A stretch of 64,000 bases of DNA from Lachnospiraceae bacterium. Its GTDB lineage: Bacteria; Bacillota; Clostridia; Lachnospirales; Lachnospiraceae. Below, in pieces: positions 7,704 to 15,157 of the stretch; positions within the stretch are counted from its first letter, which is position 1; every line of letters starts with the position of its first letter. The stretch spans positions 124,001 through 188,000 of the forward strand of contig JAGBEO010000005.1 in the NCBI GenBank assembly GCA_017936885.1, given 5' to 3'. Position numbers and translations under genes: made by a program. The notes beneath the pieces are model-generated. The model made no database searches. It was not told where the DNA came from and saw only the letters and a program-made list of their open reading frames with translations.

Positions 7704-7714
7704 TTTTGGCTAAC
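7699..7714. promoter_or_regulatory. Palindrome matching the methyltransferase operator
   Basis: GTTAGTTTTGGCTAAC matches the operator at 5953-5968 (GTTAGTTATGACTAAC on this strand) at 14 of 16 bases. It lies between the truncated TetR gene and the exporter stub, where the exporter's promoter would have been. Confidence 0.45.
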
Positions 7715-7740
7715 TATTGATCTATATAAAACTCTTCAAA

Positions 7741-8082
7741 CTACGGCATATCAAAAACCATATATGAAGAGTTATTTTTCTCTGCCAAATTTAACGCCCA
7801 GAAGTGCTTCCCAGCCTGCTCCGTCTGCGCTTCTCCCGGCAGTTTCTCTAAATCATCTATCGTACCGCAGACCATATGCAACACATACTCCGCAGTTTCC
7901 CCTACAATCGCCTCGAACAAAGCTTCCTTGCTGCCATAATATCCGTAGAAGGCTCTCGTTGTCACGCCAGCCGTTTTCACAATATTTCTGAGAGAAGCTG
8001 CCAGAAAGCCTTTTTCCATGAATTCGGCTTTCGCTGCCTTATGTATCAGTTCGAGTGTGGATTGCTCTTTTGTATCCGGCAT
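7741..8082 (-). pseudogene. TetR-family regulator, truncated
   Basis: The N-terminal DNA-binding domain is complete and convincing: ILxAAxxxFxEKGF-like helix 1, then RNIVKTAGVTTRAFYGYYGSKEALF with the helix-turn-helix at about residues 32-52. The ligand-binding half is cut short. The protein has 113 residues rather than about 190, and after FWALNLAEK the sequence becomes NNSSYMVFDMP and stops. The start is the ATG at 8080-8082, seven or so bases after AGGAGAGG; longer starts lack a site. It could still bind DNA but should not sense a ligand or dimerise normally. Its position before an ABC exporter stub suggests a former tetR-exporter operon. Confidence 0.65.
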
Positions 8083-8148
8083 CTTTATCCTCTCCTTACT
8101 GCGGTTCCGGAAAATACTTGTGCATCGCATCATTATATCACAGCACTT

Positions 8149-8163
8149 TATAACAGTGTTATA
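8149..8163. promoter_or_regulatory. Palindrome upstream of the truncated TetR gene
   Basis: TATAACAGTGTTATA is a perfect 15-bp palindrome with a central unpaired base, about 65 bases upstream of the TetR start and next to a TATAAT-like box at 8132-8137. Autoregulation by the neighbouring TetR protein is the simplest reading. It differs from the GTTAG-type palindromes nearby. Confidence 0.4.
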
Positions 8164-8284
8164 TAATACCGTTATATTGTATGCCTGCTATAGATTCTCT
8201 GTCAATTATTTTTCGGATTTTCTTAGCGATATTAATCACCAAAACTTCTCATTTAGCCGTAAAGAAACGGCTGAAAATTCCCTC

Positions 8285-9169
8285 TCAGCCGTTTCCGTAC
8301 AGATACCTCAGAATGTCCTGTAAGATTCTGATATGATCCGATACATATTTTTTTTTGTGTATCGCCAGATTGATCTTTCTGGTTGCCTCCACTCCCTCTA
8401 ACGGAAGAATGACAATCTCTCCGTCTCTGCACTCCCTTTCAATCACCATTTTGGAAAAAACGGCTATCCCACGTCCCCGGATAACTGCATTTTTTATCGC
8501 CTCCGTATTCGTGCTGTAAAAAACCCTGTTTAAATGAATCCCCTTCTCCTCAAATATTTTTTCAATCTGGTTTCTCTCTGCACTGCCGATTTCCCGGCTG
8601 ATATAGTCCTGTCCTTCCAACATATCTAACGTAATTTTCCCCTTTGGGGAGAGTCGATGATTTTTGCCGCAGACAATAACCAGTTCATCCTCGCATACCG
8701 GTGTTATGTTCAAATCCCTGCTCTTCAGAATTCCTTCCACAATACCCAAATCCACTTCATTATTTAAGATAGCCTGCTCGATGTCTGCAGAGTTCTCAAC
8801 CAGCACATTGATCTCACATTCCGGTATTCTTTCCTTCGCTTCATCCAATATATCATTGATCAGGCAGGTTCCCACTGACACACTGCATCCGATACGCAGG
8901 CTGGGCTTGCGCGCCGCATGATATACCGCCTCTTCCATTTGTTCAAAAGAATCCAGTATATGACGGGAATAAGAGAGCATAAGCTCCCCTTCTCTTGTCA
9001 AATATAATTTCTGTGAAAGCCGTTCAAAAAGCCTGACACCATAATATTTCTCCAACTCGGCAATTGCCTGACTGACGGTCGGCTGGGAAACATACAGTTT
9101 CTTTGCTGCCTTACTCATCCCGCCCTCATCGGCTACTACAGTAAATATTTTCAAATGACGGATCGTCAT
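8285..9169 (-). CDS. LysR-family transcriptional regulator
   Basis: A full-length LTTR of 294 residues. The winged helix-turn-helix occupies residues 1-60 (FTVVADEGGMSKAAKKLYVSQPTVSQAIAELE), a linker helix follows, and a periplasmic-binding-like effector domain runs from about residue 85 to the end. The ATG at 9167-9169 is preceded by GGGAGGAAATT, which decides the start over an upstream ATG. It lies downstream of the two chromate-transporter genes on the same strand and probably controls them or itself. A clear dyad with LTTR geometry lies in the gap at 9208-9226. The inducer cannot be inferred. Confidence 0.9.
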   Translation of the reverse strand: MTIRHLKIFTVVADEGGMSKAAKKLYVSQPTVSQAIAELEKYYGVRLFERLSQKLYLTREGELMLSYSRHILDSFEQMEEAVYHAARKPSLRIGCSVSVGTCLINDILDEAKERIPECEINVLVENSADIEQAILNNEVDLGIVEGILKSRDLNITPVCEDELVIVCGKNHRLSPKGKITLDMLEGQDYISREIGSAERNQIEKIFEEKGIHLNRVFYSTNTEAIKNAVIRGRGIAVFSKMVIERECRDGEIVILPLEGVEATRKINLAIHKKKYVSDHIRILQDILRYLYGNG

Positions 9170-9207
9170 AATTTCCTCCCTGCGCACCTTCTTTTGTACG
9201 TCTCAAA

Positions 9208-9226
9208 TTTGTGGTATACGCACAAA
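9208..9226. promoter_or_regulatory. Candidate LysR-type operator
   Basis: TTTGTG-GTATACG-CACAAA is a perfect inverted repeat with 6-bp arms and a 7-base centre. It lies 38 bases upstream of the lysR start and 55 bases past the end of the chromate-transporter gene. LTTR sites are usually interrupted dyads of this kind. Confidence 0.5.
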
Positions 9227-9280
9227 CCGGGGGCGAACAAATACAAATCCCAACGTATGGTTTTTCACCCCGTCCCCGCC

Positions 9281-9853
9281 TTAGATTGCTCCCATCAAAG
9301 CATATATCACGGTTCCTACTACCCCGCTGCCTAAAATAATTGTGATCGCATTCATCTTAAACTTCCTGAGTAAAAACAGCGCTGCAACAAATATTCCCAA
9401 TTCAACTACCCGAAGATTATTTAGTACTGCATCCTGTATTTCAGCCTGAAACAATCCCAGCATCAGAATGGATGCTCCTGCGGAAGCAATCAAGGCTACC
9501 ACTGCCGGACGCATAGCTCCCAGAACCACCTGCACTCCGCTCACCGTACGGTATTTATAATAAAAATGGGCCAAAATAAGACAGATACAGAAGGATGGAA
9601 TAATACACCCGATGGAACACAGTAATACTCCCGGAATCCCCGCAATCCTCATGCCAACGAAGGTCGCGGAATTAATCGAGATCGGCCCCGGTGTCATCTC
9701 CGCCACCGTAATCAAATCGGAGAACTCTTCCAAAGTCATCAGCCCATGTATATTTACAATCTGTTCCTGAATCAACGGAATGGCAGCATAGCCGCCGCCC
9801 ACACTGAATAAACCAACCTGAATAAAAGCAAAAAATAATTTCAATAATAACAT
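9281..9853 (-). CDS. Chromate transporter family protein (second half-size subunit)
   Basis: A half-length CHR-family membrane protein of 190 residues with about five or six membrane segments. The family signature is at the N-terminus: FFAFIQVGLFSVGGGYAAIPLIQEQ, then ITVAEMTPGPISINSATFVG. The ATG directly follows the stop codon of the first half-size gene, with GGTGG five bases upstream, so translation is coupled. In many Firmicutes two such short CHR proteins replace the single long ChrA and are thought to work as an antiparallel pair. The family exports chromate in proteobacteria; the substrate in gut Clostridia is not established. Confidence 0.9.
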   Translation of the reverse strand: MLLLKLFFAFIQVGLFSVGGGYAAIPLIQEQIVNIHGLMTLEEFSDLITVAEMTPGPISINSATFVGMRIAGIPGVLLCSIGCIIPSFCICLILAHFYYKYRTVSGVQVVLGAMRPAVVALIASAGASILMLGLFQAEIQDAVLNNLRVVELGIFVAALFLLRKFKMNAITIILGSGVVGTVIYALMGAI

Positions 9854-10429
9854 TTATGCCACCGTTCCTTTCTTTTTTCTAAGGGTAACTGCAAGGTCAA
9901 CAAGTCCGATTCCCAGACAGGTTAAAATCACAAGCATGGCACTCACATCCAAAAGATACGTTGCGATAAACGCCACAATCATCATCCCAATATACAGAAC
10001 TCTCTTCGTCTTTAATACGTTGCCTGCCAGATTGATTACCACATCAAAGATAACCGCTGCTACGCCCGCCCGCATAACCTGCAATGCCACGGCGATATAG
10101 GGGTTGGTACGAAACTGCTCATAAAACACGGAAATGACAGAAATAATAACCATCGGCGGAAGTATGGTGCCTAATATTGCCGTCAGGGAACCTATTACCC
10201 CTGCCATGCGATAGCCGATAATGACAGATGCATTGACAGGAAGCGGTCCGGGAGATGACTGGGTAATTGCTGTCACATCCAGCATTTCATCTTCTTCCAG
10301 CCACTGCAGATCCTCCACGAATTTCTTTTTCATCAGGGAAACAATGACAAATCCCCCGCCGAAGGTACAGGCACTTAAGACAAACATGGATTTGAACAAT
10401 GTCCATAGTTTACTGTAATCTTTTTTCAT
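9854..10429 (-). CDS. Chromate transporter family protein (first half-size subunit)
   Basis: Partner of the next gene, 191 residues from the ATG at 10427-10429. That ATG was chosen because ATGGAGG lies five bases upstream; the longer open frame has no site. The CHR signature reads LWTLFKSMFVLSACTFGGGFVIVSLMKKKF, followed by ITQSSPGPLPVNASVIIGYRMAG, with several hydrophobic helices after it. TFGGG and SPGP correspond to the conserved gate motifs of the family. It forms an operon with the second subunit and probably with lysR. Confidence 0.9.
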   Translation of the reverse strand: MKKDYSKLWTLFKSMFVLSACTFGGGFVIVSLMKKKFVEDLQWLEEDEMLDVTAITQSSPGPLPVNASVIIGYRMAGVIGSLTAILGTILPPMVIISVISVFYEQFRTNPYIAVALQVMRAGVAAVIFDVVINLAGNVLKTKRVLYIGMMIVAFIATYLLDVSAMLVILTCLGIGLVDLAVTLRKKKGTVA

Positions 10430-10508
10430 AACAACCTCCATGAAACTTTTTTTCTCTTGCAAAAAGAATTTATCATAGATTATATTATTTGTAAAATATA
10501 TATGTTTT

Positions 10509-10536
10509 ATAATAGCTATAGGCACTTACCTATTAT
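10509..10536. promoter_or_regulatory. Dyad upstream of the chromate-transporter genes
   Basis: ATAATAG (10509-10515) and CTATTAT (10530-10536) form an inverted repeat with a 14-base centre, about 80 bases upstream of the first transporter start. Downstream of it the sequence is very AT-rich, with several TATAAT-like boxes and no clear -35. It may be a second regulator site. Confidence 0.3.
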
Positions 10537-10620
10537 GCAGTCCGCAAACTCCAATACTTGATCCAATGTTCTTTGATTTACCACAGATTACAAACAATAT
10601 CCATCTGGCGAACAATTCGG

Positions 10621-10657
10621 AAAATAAAACCCGCAGACTTACGCCCGCGGGTTTATT
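10621..10657 (-). terminator. Terminator of rpsB-tsf
   Basis: AATAAAACCCGC (10623-10634) pairs with GCGGGTTTATT (10647-10657), followed by TTTTATTTTCC on the minus strand. The stop codon of the open stretch after tsf lies at the hairpin's edge. Confidence 0.8.
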
Positions 10658-10793
10658 CTTTCTCATTATAAAATTTGCTGTAAATCTTACATTCTGCCTT
10701 GCAATCTTCACAAACAAAAACTGCTTTCCGGCTTTTCTTAGATTTCCATCTGCTTAGCAAGCTTCCCAAGAGGAAGTTGCCTTCTACTCTTTC
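10656..10793 (-). other. 46-codon open frame directly after the tsf stop codon, same frame
   Basis: After the tsf TAA (10794-10796) the same frame stays open for 46 codons, to a TAA at 10653-10655 at the terminator. The stretch encodes a basic segment and then VCEDCKAEC, three cysteines in a CxxCxxxC pattern. No good start codon with a ribosome binding site is present (a TTG is the best), so independent translation is doubtful. A 15-bp direct repeat of the tsf 3' end lies inside it (10746-10760 and 10802-10816), in a different frame. Confidence 0.25.
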
Positions 10794-11729
10794 TTACATT
10801 CCCATCTGCTTAGCAACTTCCTCTGCAAAGTTCTCTTCCTTCTTCTCCAGACCTTCACCTGTCTCGAAACGGACGAACTTCTTAATAGAAAGGTTAGCAT
10901 TGTTCTCCTTAGCAACCTGCTCAATGTACTTAGCAACGCTCTGCTTACCATCCTCAGCTTTAACATATACCTGCTCTAACAGACATACTTCTTTCAGTTC
11001 TTTGTTCAGACGACCGTTAACTGCGCCCTCAATAACCTTCTCAGGCTTACCTGCCATCTTAGGATCATTCTTGATCTGTTCAGCGATGATCTCTTTCTCA
11101 TGAGCCTTGTATTCCTCAGATACTTCCTCTGTGGATACATACTTAGGATACAGAGCTGCTACCTGCATAGCGATGTTGGTAAGTGCTTCTTTCACAGCAT
11201 CGTTTACAACATCTGTAGCTGCCTCTACGATAACACCGATTCTTCCGCCGCCATGTACGTAAGATACTGCACATCCATCATTAGCTACTACTTTCTCGAA
11301 TCTTCTGATGCTTAAGTTCTCACCGATTACGGCAATCTTATCTACCAATGCATCTTTCACAGTCTTAGAAGAATCTAAGTGCCAGCTCTCTGCCAGGAAA
11401 GCATCCATATCTGCTGCATCAGACTCTACTGCCTGCTTGGCAACAGCTTCTACATATGCCTGGAAATCTGCATTCTTAGCTACGAAGTCTGTCTCAGAGT
11501 TAACTTCTACTACTGCTACAGTCTTATCATCTTTCACTGCTACACGGCAAAGACCTTCTGCTGCGATTCTGCTAGCTTTCTTCTCAGCTTTAGCCTGTCC
11601 GTTCTTTCTTAAATATTCTACCGCTGCATCCATATCGCCGTTGGTCTCATTCAGAGCCTTCTTGCAATCCATCATACCTGCACCGGTCATTTCTCTTAAT
11701 TCTTTAACCATTGCTGCTGTGATAGCCAT
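10794..11729 (-). CDS. tsf: Translation elongation factor Ts
   Basis: Guanine-nucleotide exchange factor for EF-Tu: it binds EF-Tu-GDP in the cytoplasm and releases GDP. The N-terminal UBA-like domain and the TDFVAKNADF-type exchange motif are both clear: VKELREMTGAGMMDCKKAL at residues 8-26 and EVNSETDFVAKNADFQ near residue 75. The 311 residues are normal for the long form. The ATG at 11727-11729 follows GGAGGAAACAACA and is the start used by the family (MAITAAMVKELR). It is second in the rpsB-tsf operon, the usual arrangement, with a 104-base gap after rpsB. Confidence 0.98.
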   Translation of the reverse strand: MAITAAMVKELREMTGAGMMDCKKALNETNGDMDAAVEYLRKNGQAKAEKKASRIAAEGLCRVAVKDDKTVAVVEVNSETDFVAKNADFQAYVEAVAKQAVESDAADMDAFLAESWHLDSSKTVKDALVDKIAVIGENLSIRRFEKVVANDGCAVSYVHGGGRIGVIVEAATDVVNDAVKEALTNIAMQVAALYPKYVSTEEVSEEYKAHEKEIIAEQIKNDPKMAGKPEKVIEGAVNGRLNKELKEVCLLEQVYVKAEDGKQSVAKYIEQVAKENNANLSIKKFVRFETGEGLEKKEENFAEEVAKQMGM

Positions 11730-11833
11730 TGTTGTTTCCTCCATCTATATTATTCTCTTATATCTTCTGAGTCAGGCAATCTCAAGCAGCAAAATCCTGC
11801 TGCCTAAGATTATCCTCATATCCTCTTTCTATC

Positions 11834-12580
11834 TTAAGCCTCAGCTTCGTCAGCCTCTTCGATCTTCTCAGCTTCTGCCTCTTCTACATAATTCTCTGCA
11901 CCCTGGTTAGCCTCGATAACAGCGTCTGCCATCTTAGCAACGATCAGTTTAACGGCTCTGATTGCGTCATCATTACCGGGAATGATATAGTCAAGTTCTT
12001 CCGGATCACAGTTGGTATCACCGATACCGATCAAAGTAATTCCTAATGTGTGAGCTTCCTGAACACAGATTCTTTCTTTCTTAGGATCAACTACGAAGAT
12101 ACAGTCGGGAATTCTTGTCATGTTCTTGATTCCGCCTAAGTTCTTCTCTAACTTCTCCCACTCTTTCTTAATCTTGATAACTTCTTTCTTAGGAAGCACT
12201 TCAAATGTACCGTCCTCAGACATTGTCTCGATCGCTTTTAATCTGTCGATTCTGGACTGGATGGTCTTGAAGTTAGTAAGCATACCGCCTAACCATCTCT
12301 CATTGACATAGTACATACCGCAGCGCTCTGCCTCTGTCTTAACAGCATCCTGAGCCTGCTTCTTAGTTCCTACGAAAAGAATAGTACCGCCCTGAGAAGC
12401 CACATCAAATACTGCTTTGTAAGCCTCATCTACTTTACCTACGGATTTCTGTAAGTCGATGATGTGGATACCGTTTCTCTCTGTGAAGATGTAAGGAGCC
12501 ATCTTAGGGTTCCATCTTCTTGTCTGATGTCCGAAATGAACACCTGCTTCTAATAACTGTTTCATTGAAATAACGCTCAT
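11834..12580 (-). CDS. rpsB: 30S ribosomal protein S2
   Basis: Structural protein of the small ribosomal subunit, bound late at the head-body junction. The family signature [22 protein letters not shown] is at residues 6-27, and the second signature region around [18 protein letters not shown] follows. Its 248 residues are typical, with an acidic Glu/Ala tail. The ATG at 12578-12580 follows GGAGGTAGAACA; a longer upstream frame reads through the leader and lacks a site. It is transcribed from its own promoter just after the end of the flagellar superoperon, the same neighbourhood as in Bacillus. Confidence 0.98.
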   Translation of the reverse strand: MSVISMKQLLEAGVHFGHQTRRWNPKMAPYIFTERNGIHIIDLQKSVGKVDEAYKAVFDVASQGGTILFVGTKKQAQDAVKTEAERCGMYYVNERWLGGMLTNFKTIQSRIDRLKAIETMSEDGTFEVLPKKEVIKIKKEWEKLEKNLGGIKNMTRIPDCIFVVDPKKERICVQEAHTLGITLIGIGDTNCDPEELDYIIPGNDDAIRAVKLIVAKMADAVIEANQGAENYVEEAEAEKIEEADEAEA

Positions 12581-12627
12581 TGTTCTACCTCCATTTGGTT
12601 GATTGTCTGCCATATACCTTTCGCTTT

Positions 12628-12658
12628 CTGCCACCTCAGCGTCACGAGGCACCGGCAG
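12628..12658 (-). promoter_or_regulatory. Structured leader hairpin of rpsB
   Basis: CTGCC/GGCAG and CCTC/GAGG helices form an interrupted stem in the 5' untranslated region, 48 bases before the rpsB start. The leader is about 140 nt. Autogenous control by S2 is possible; no known motif was matched. Confidence 0.35.
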
Positions 12659-12730
12659 ATGCTGGGCATATGTGATTACTTGTTTCGGTTTGAATCATAA
12701 CCCAAACCATGTGCACACGCACACTTAGAT

Positions 12731-12759
12731 ACTATAACATAAAAAATCCCCCCATGCAA
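12731..12759 (-). promoter_or_regulatory. Sigma-A promoter of rpsB-tsf
   Basis: -35 TTGCAT (12754-12759), 17-base spacer, -10 TATAGT (12731-12736). The -35 lies in the loop of the terminator hairpin that ends the flagellar operon. Confidence 0.7.
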
Positions 12760-12768
12760 GGGGGATTT
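12742..12768 (-). terminator. Terminator of the fla/che superoperon
   Basis: AAATCCCCC (12744-12752) pairs with GGGGGATTT (12760-12768), and the minus strand continues into TTTTTT. It lies about 90 bases after the last gene of the operon and overlaps the rpsB promoter. Confidence 0.85.
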
Positions 12769-12860
12769 CGTATTTCCTGCCAATCTCTTTGCTGCTGCCT
12801 TTCCTGCCATCCGGTTTTCACGTCTGTGTCATAATCTGAACACAGCAGGAATCAGCATCC

Positions 12861-13556
12861 TCACTCTGCTCCCGTAACAATTCTGGCAATCTGCTCATCA
12901 CTGGCATCTGCCGGAATCGAAAAGGTTCCTGTTCTGAGTTTCTTATCATATCCGTTCTGACAAAGATAAGTATCAAAATTCTCAGCCGAGGTAACTACTC
13001 CCACATCCGCTAATTTCTTTGCAACCGTATAGGAACCGTCACCGTTAGTGACTGTGATGGTTTTAATGGCGGCAGAAGTGATATCTTCTGACTGTCCGGT
13101 TGCATTCTCTCTTGTCCTATCGACTTCTGCATCACCGTCTTTTGCCGGGGCATCCGCAGCATCTTCATCTGCTGAGGTATCATCTATGGCATCCTCATCT
13201 GCTGCATTATCCTCTGCTGCATCCTTATCTGTTACGATATCATCTGCGGTATCCTCAGCTGTTACACTATCAACTGCCGCACTGTTGTCCGTATTATTCG
13301 ATTCTGCCGCCCGATCCCCGTTACCACTCTGTTCTGCCGCACGATCTTCAGCGCCGTTCTCTACTTCCTGTCCTTCCTCCGCCATATCTGACAGAAGCGT
13401 ATTCTCCACCATGCCCAGTTCTTTTGCTCTGGCAATCACTTCTTCATCCGTCATCGTCTGATTGTCAGACACCGCTATTCCCATTATAATCGCAGTCACT
13501 GCAATCCCGATTCCCAGACCGCGTAAATAATATTTCCGCTCCATATAACTTTTCAT
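12861..13556 (-). CDS. MltG-like N-terminal domain protein with acidic linker
   Basis: A 231-residue membrane-anchored protein. One N-terminal membrane helix (about residues 8-27) is followed by a long low-complexity acidic linker rich in Ala, Asp and Glu (about 60-160). The C-terminal 70 residues resemble the LysM-like part of endolytic transglycosylase MltG/YceG (DGSYTVAKKLADVGVVTSAENF...RTGTFSIPADASDEQIARI). The catalytic transglycosylase domain with its Glu is absent, so it should bind rather than cut peptidoglycan, if it does either. It is the last gene of the flagellar operon, five to nine bases after its neighbour. Both Met1 and Met5 are possible starts. A role in placing the flagellum through the wall is only a guess. 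Confidence 0.7.
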   Translation of the reverse strand: MKSYMERKYYLRGLGIGIAVTAIIMGIAVSDNQTMTDEEVIARAKELGMVENTLLSDMAEEGQEVENGAEDRAAEQSGNGDRAAESNNTDNSAAVDSVTAEDTADDIVTDKDAAEDNAADEDAIDDTSADEDAADAPAKDGDAEVDRTRENATGQSEDITSAAIKTITVTNGDGSYTVAKKLADVGVVTSAENFDTYLCQNGYDKKLRTGTFSIPADASDEQIARIVTGAE

Positions 13557-13564
13557 GCCTTTCT

Positions 13565-14743
13565 CTACATACCTTCAAACAAATCAATAACCAGCTTCAC
13601 TTCACCAAGTCCCAGACCCAGTTCCTTGGCAATCGCCATATTTGATTTTCCGGCCTTATGAAGCTCTAAGATTCTCTCATTGCTGTTCCGGCTGTTATCC
13701 TTGCCTTTGGCAAACTGAATGTCTACACCATAGCTATCCTCCGGCACACTTTCTTTCCGGGAAGCCTTCCTGGCTCTCGGTCTCCGCCTTGGCTCCGTCG
13801 GTTCTTCTGTCTTCGGTGCAAAAATTCCCATCTCCGCAAAGGCGGCACTGGTGGAAATATCCTGTCCCTCCGCCACATAATCGCCGTCAGGCTGGTGAAT
13901 AATTTCCACTCTTCTGGGTGAAATAGGTGTAAAATCTATATTGTCGCCTTCCGGCTGCGGTACTGGTGCTCCTGTCTTCTTTAATCCTGCAGTTTCGCCG
14001 TTCTCATCCCGCATCAGATTCTGCACTTCTTCCACCACATCCGCATGATATGGCTGGGCACTGTGAAGCGCTTCCAAGTCGTTCTTTTTACCTGCCACTT
14101 CCATTACGGACTGCATCGCATCCTGTACAGCCTTCTGTGTTTCTCTGGCCGCAGTCTCAGCGTGTCTTACATTCTCTACGGCTTCATTGGCGGCTGCCAC
14201 TGCTTCCTTTGCCATTTCCACCGCTTCATTGGCTGCCGCAACTGCTTTCCTCGCTATATCAACTGCTTCATTTGATATAGCCTCAGCATTTTTAACATTC
14301 CCGGCTGCTTCGTTGGCCGTTATTTCAGCATCCTTTACCGCCTGCTTAATTCCGTCAGCAGCCTGTGTTGCCTCGTTAATCGTAGTCATCAGGTTATCAT
14401 GTTTATCATTGAGCATATCATAGAGAAATACAACTTCTTTATGGTTCTTATTGATTTCCTCCAACACAGTATCGGAATATTCATTGACAGCCATGATCTT
14501 CTCATTGGTTACACGCTCCATGGCACGCTCAGTTTTCTCAATGGCATAATTAACCGTTTCATCCACAATGTCAGAGATTTTGCCTCTGGCACCTTCGATC
14601 TCACCGGTTACCATTTTCCTGACTTCATCCTCACTAATCAGTTGTACTTCCTCATCCAACTCTTTCTTCCTTGCCGGCAAGAGATATCCTAGCAGAAATA
14701 CTACCACTCCTATTATGATTAGAACGATCTCTATCGCACTCAT
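13565..14743 (-). CDS. SwrB-like membrane-anchored coiled-coil protein with C-terminal HTH-like motif (DUF6115-type)
   Basis: A 392-residue protein with one N-terminal membrane helix (about residues 3-22), a long charged helical region and then an Ala-rich coiled coil of repeated AxEAVEMAKEAVAAANEAVENV-type blocks (about 140-215). A Pro-rich linker with a basic RRRPRARK patch follows. The last 40 residues read ILELHKAGKSNMAIAKELGLGLGEVKLVIDL, a helix-turn-helix-like motif. In Bacillus, the gene between sigD and rpsB is swrB, which also has an N-terminal membrane helix and helps switch on flagellar export. Position and build match, but homology was not tested. The ATG at 14741-14743 was chosen for the GGAG six bases upstream. 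Confidence 0.7.
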   Translation of the reverse strand: MSAIEIVLIIIGVVVFLLGYLLPARKKELDEEVQLISEDEVRKMVTGEIEGARGKISDIVDETVNYAIEKTERAMERVTNEKIMAVNEYSDTVLEEINKNHKEVVFLYDMLNDKHDNLMTTINEATQAADGIKQAVKDAEITANEAAGNVKNAEAISNEAVDIARKAVAAANEAVEMAKEAVAAANEAVENVRHAETAARETQKAVQDAMQSVMEVAGKKNDLEALHSAQPYHADVVEEVQNLMRDENGETAGLKKTGAPVPQPEGDNIDFTPISPRRVEIIHQPDGDYVAEGQDISTSAAFAEMGIFAPKTEEPTEPRRRPRARKASRKESVPEDSYGVDIQFAKGKDNSRNSNERILELHKAGKSNMAIAKELGLGLGEVKLVIDLFEGM

Positions 14744-14778
14744 ACTACTCTCCATTCCTTTTCATAATCCAATGTATC

Positions 14779-15099
14779 CTATAAAGAGAAATCAAAATTA
14801 CCGACTCCCTTAAGAAGCACCTTACCGTCTGTATCCTGCTCCTGCTTATCCTTCCTGCCCTGTCCGCCATCGCCGTGATACTCATTACTTCCTTTGTCTT
14901 TAGCATCAAACTTGCGTTCATGATATTCAGGCTGGTCGCCCTTATTGACGCGATTCACCTGTCGCTCCACCTGTTTGGTCATCTGCTGACCCACATTCGC
15001 CTGTTCCACCATGCCTTTGGTATCTTCGTTATGCTTGATCGTTGTAAAATCCTGGGCCCGCGTAATTTGTCCCTGCATTTCCACAAATCCTATAGCCAT
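14779..15099 (-). CDS. Small hydrophilic protein of the flagellar operon, unknown function
   Basis: A 106-residue soluble protein, rich in Gln, Lys, Asp and Gly, with no membrane segment or cysteine. It begins MAIGFVEMQGQITRAQDFTT, continues with a helical stretch (GQQMTKQVERQVNRVN) and ends in a polar, probably disordered tail. GAAGG lies eight bases before the ATG. I do not recognise a named family. It sits between fapA and the SwrB-like gene in the same direction, so it is expressed with late operon genes. Its length and charge would fit a chaperone or adaptor, but nothing in the sequence proves that. Confidence 0.75.
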   Translation of the reverse strand: MAIGFVEMQGQITRAQDFTTIKHNEDTKGMVEQANVGQQMTKQVERQVNRVNKGDQPEYHERKFDAKDKGSNEYHGDGGQGRKDKQEQDTDGKVLLKGVGNFDFSL

Positions 15100-15157
15100 T
15101 TTGTCTGCCTTCTCATGTTTTATATTTATTACATTATCATGTTACTCTCGTCCAAAT

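Noticed and set aside
5900-8300. A transposon or insertion sequence in the decayed patch
   Set aside because: No transposase sequence, terminal inverted repeats or target duplication was seen; the palindromes are operators or terminators by position.
13048-13489. Ser/Ala- and Leu/His-rich plus-strand frames
   Set aside because: They are reverse readings of the acidic linker of the MltG-like protein and not independent genes.
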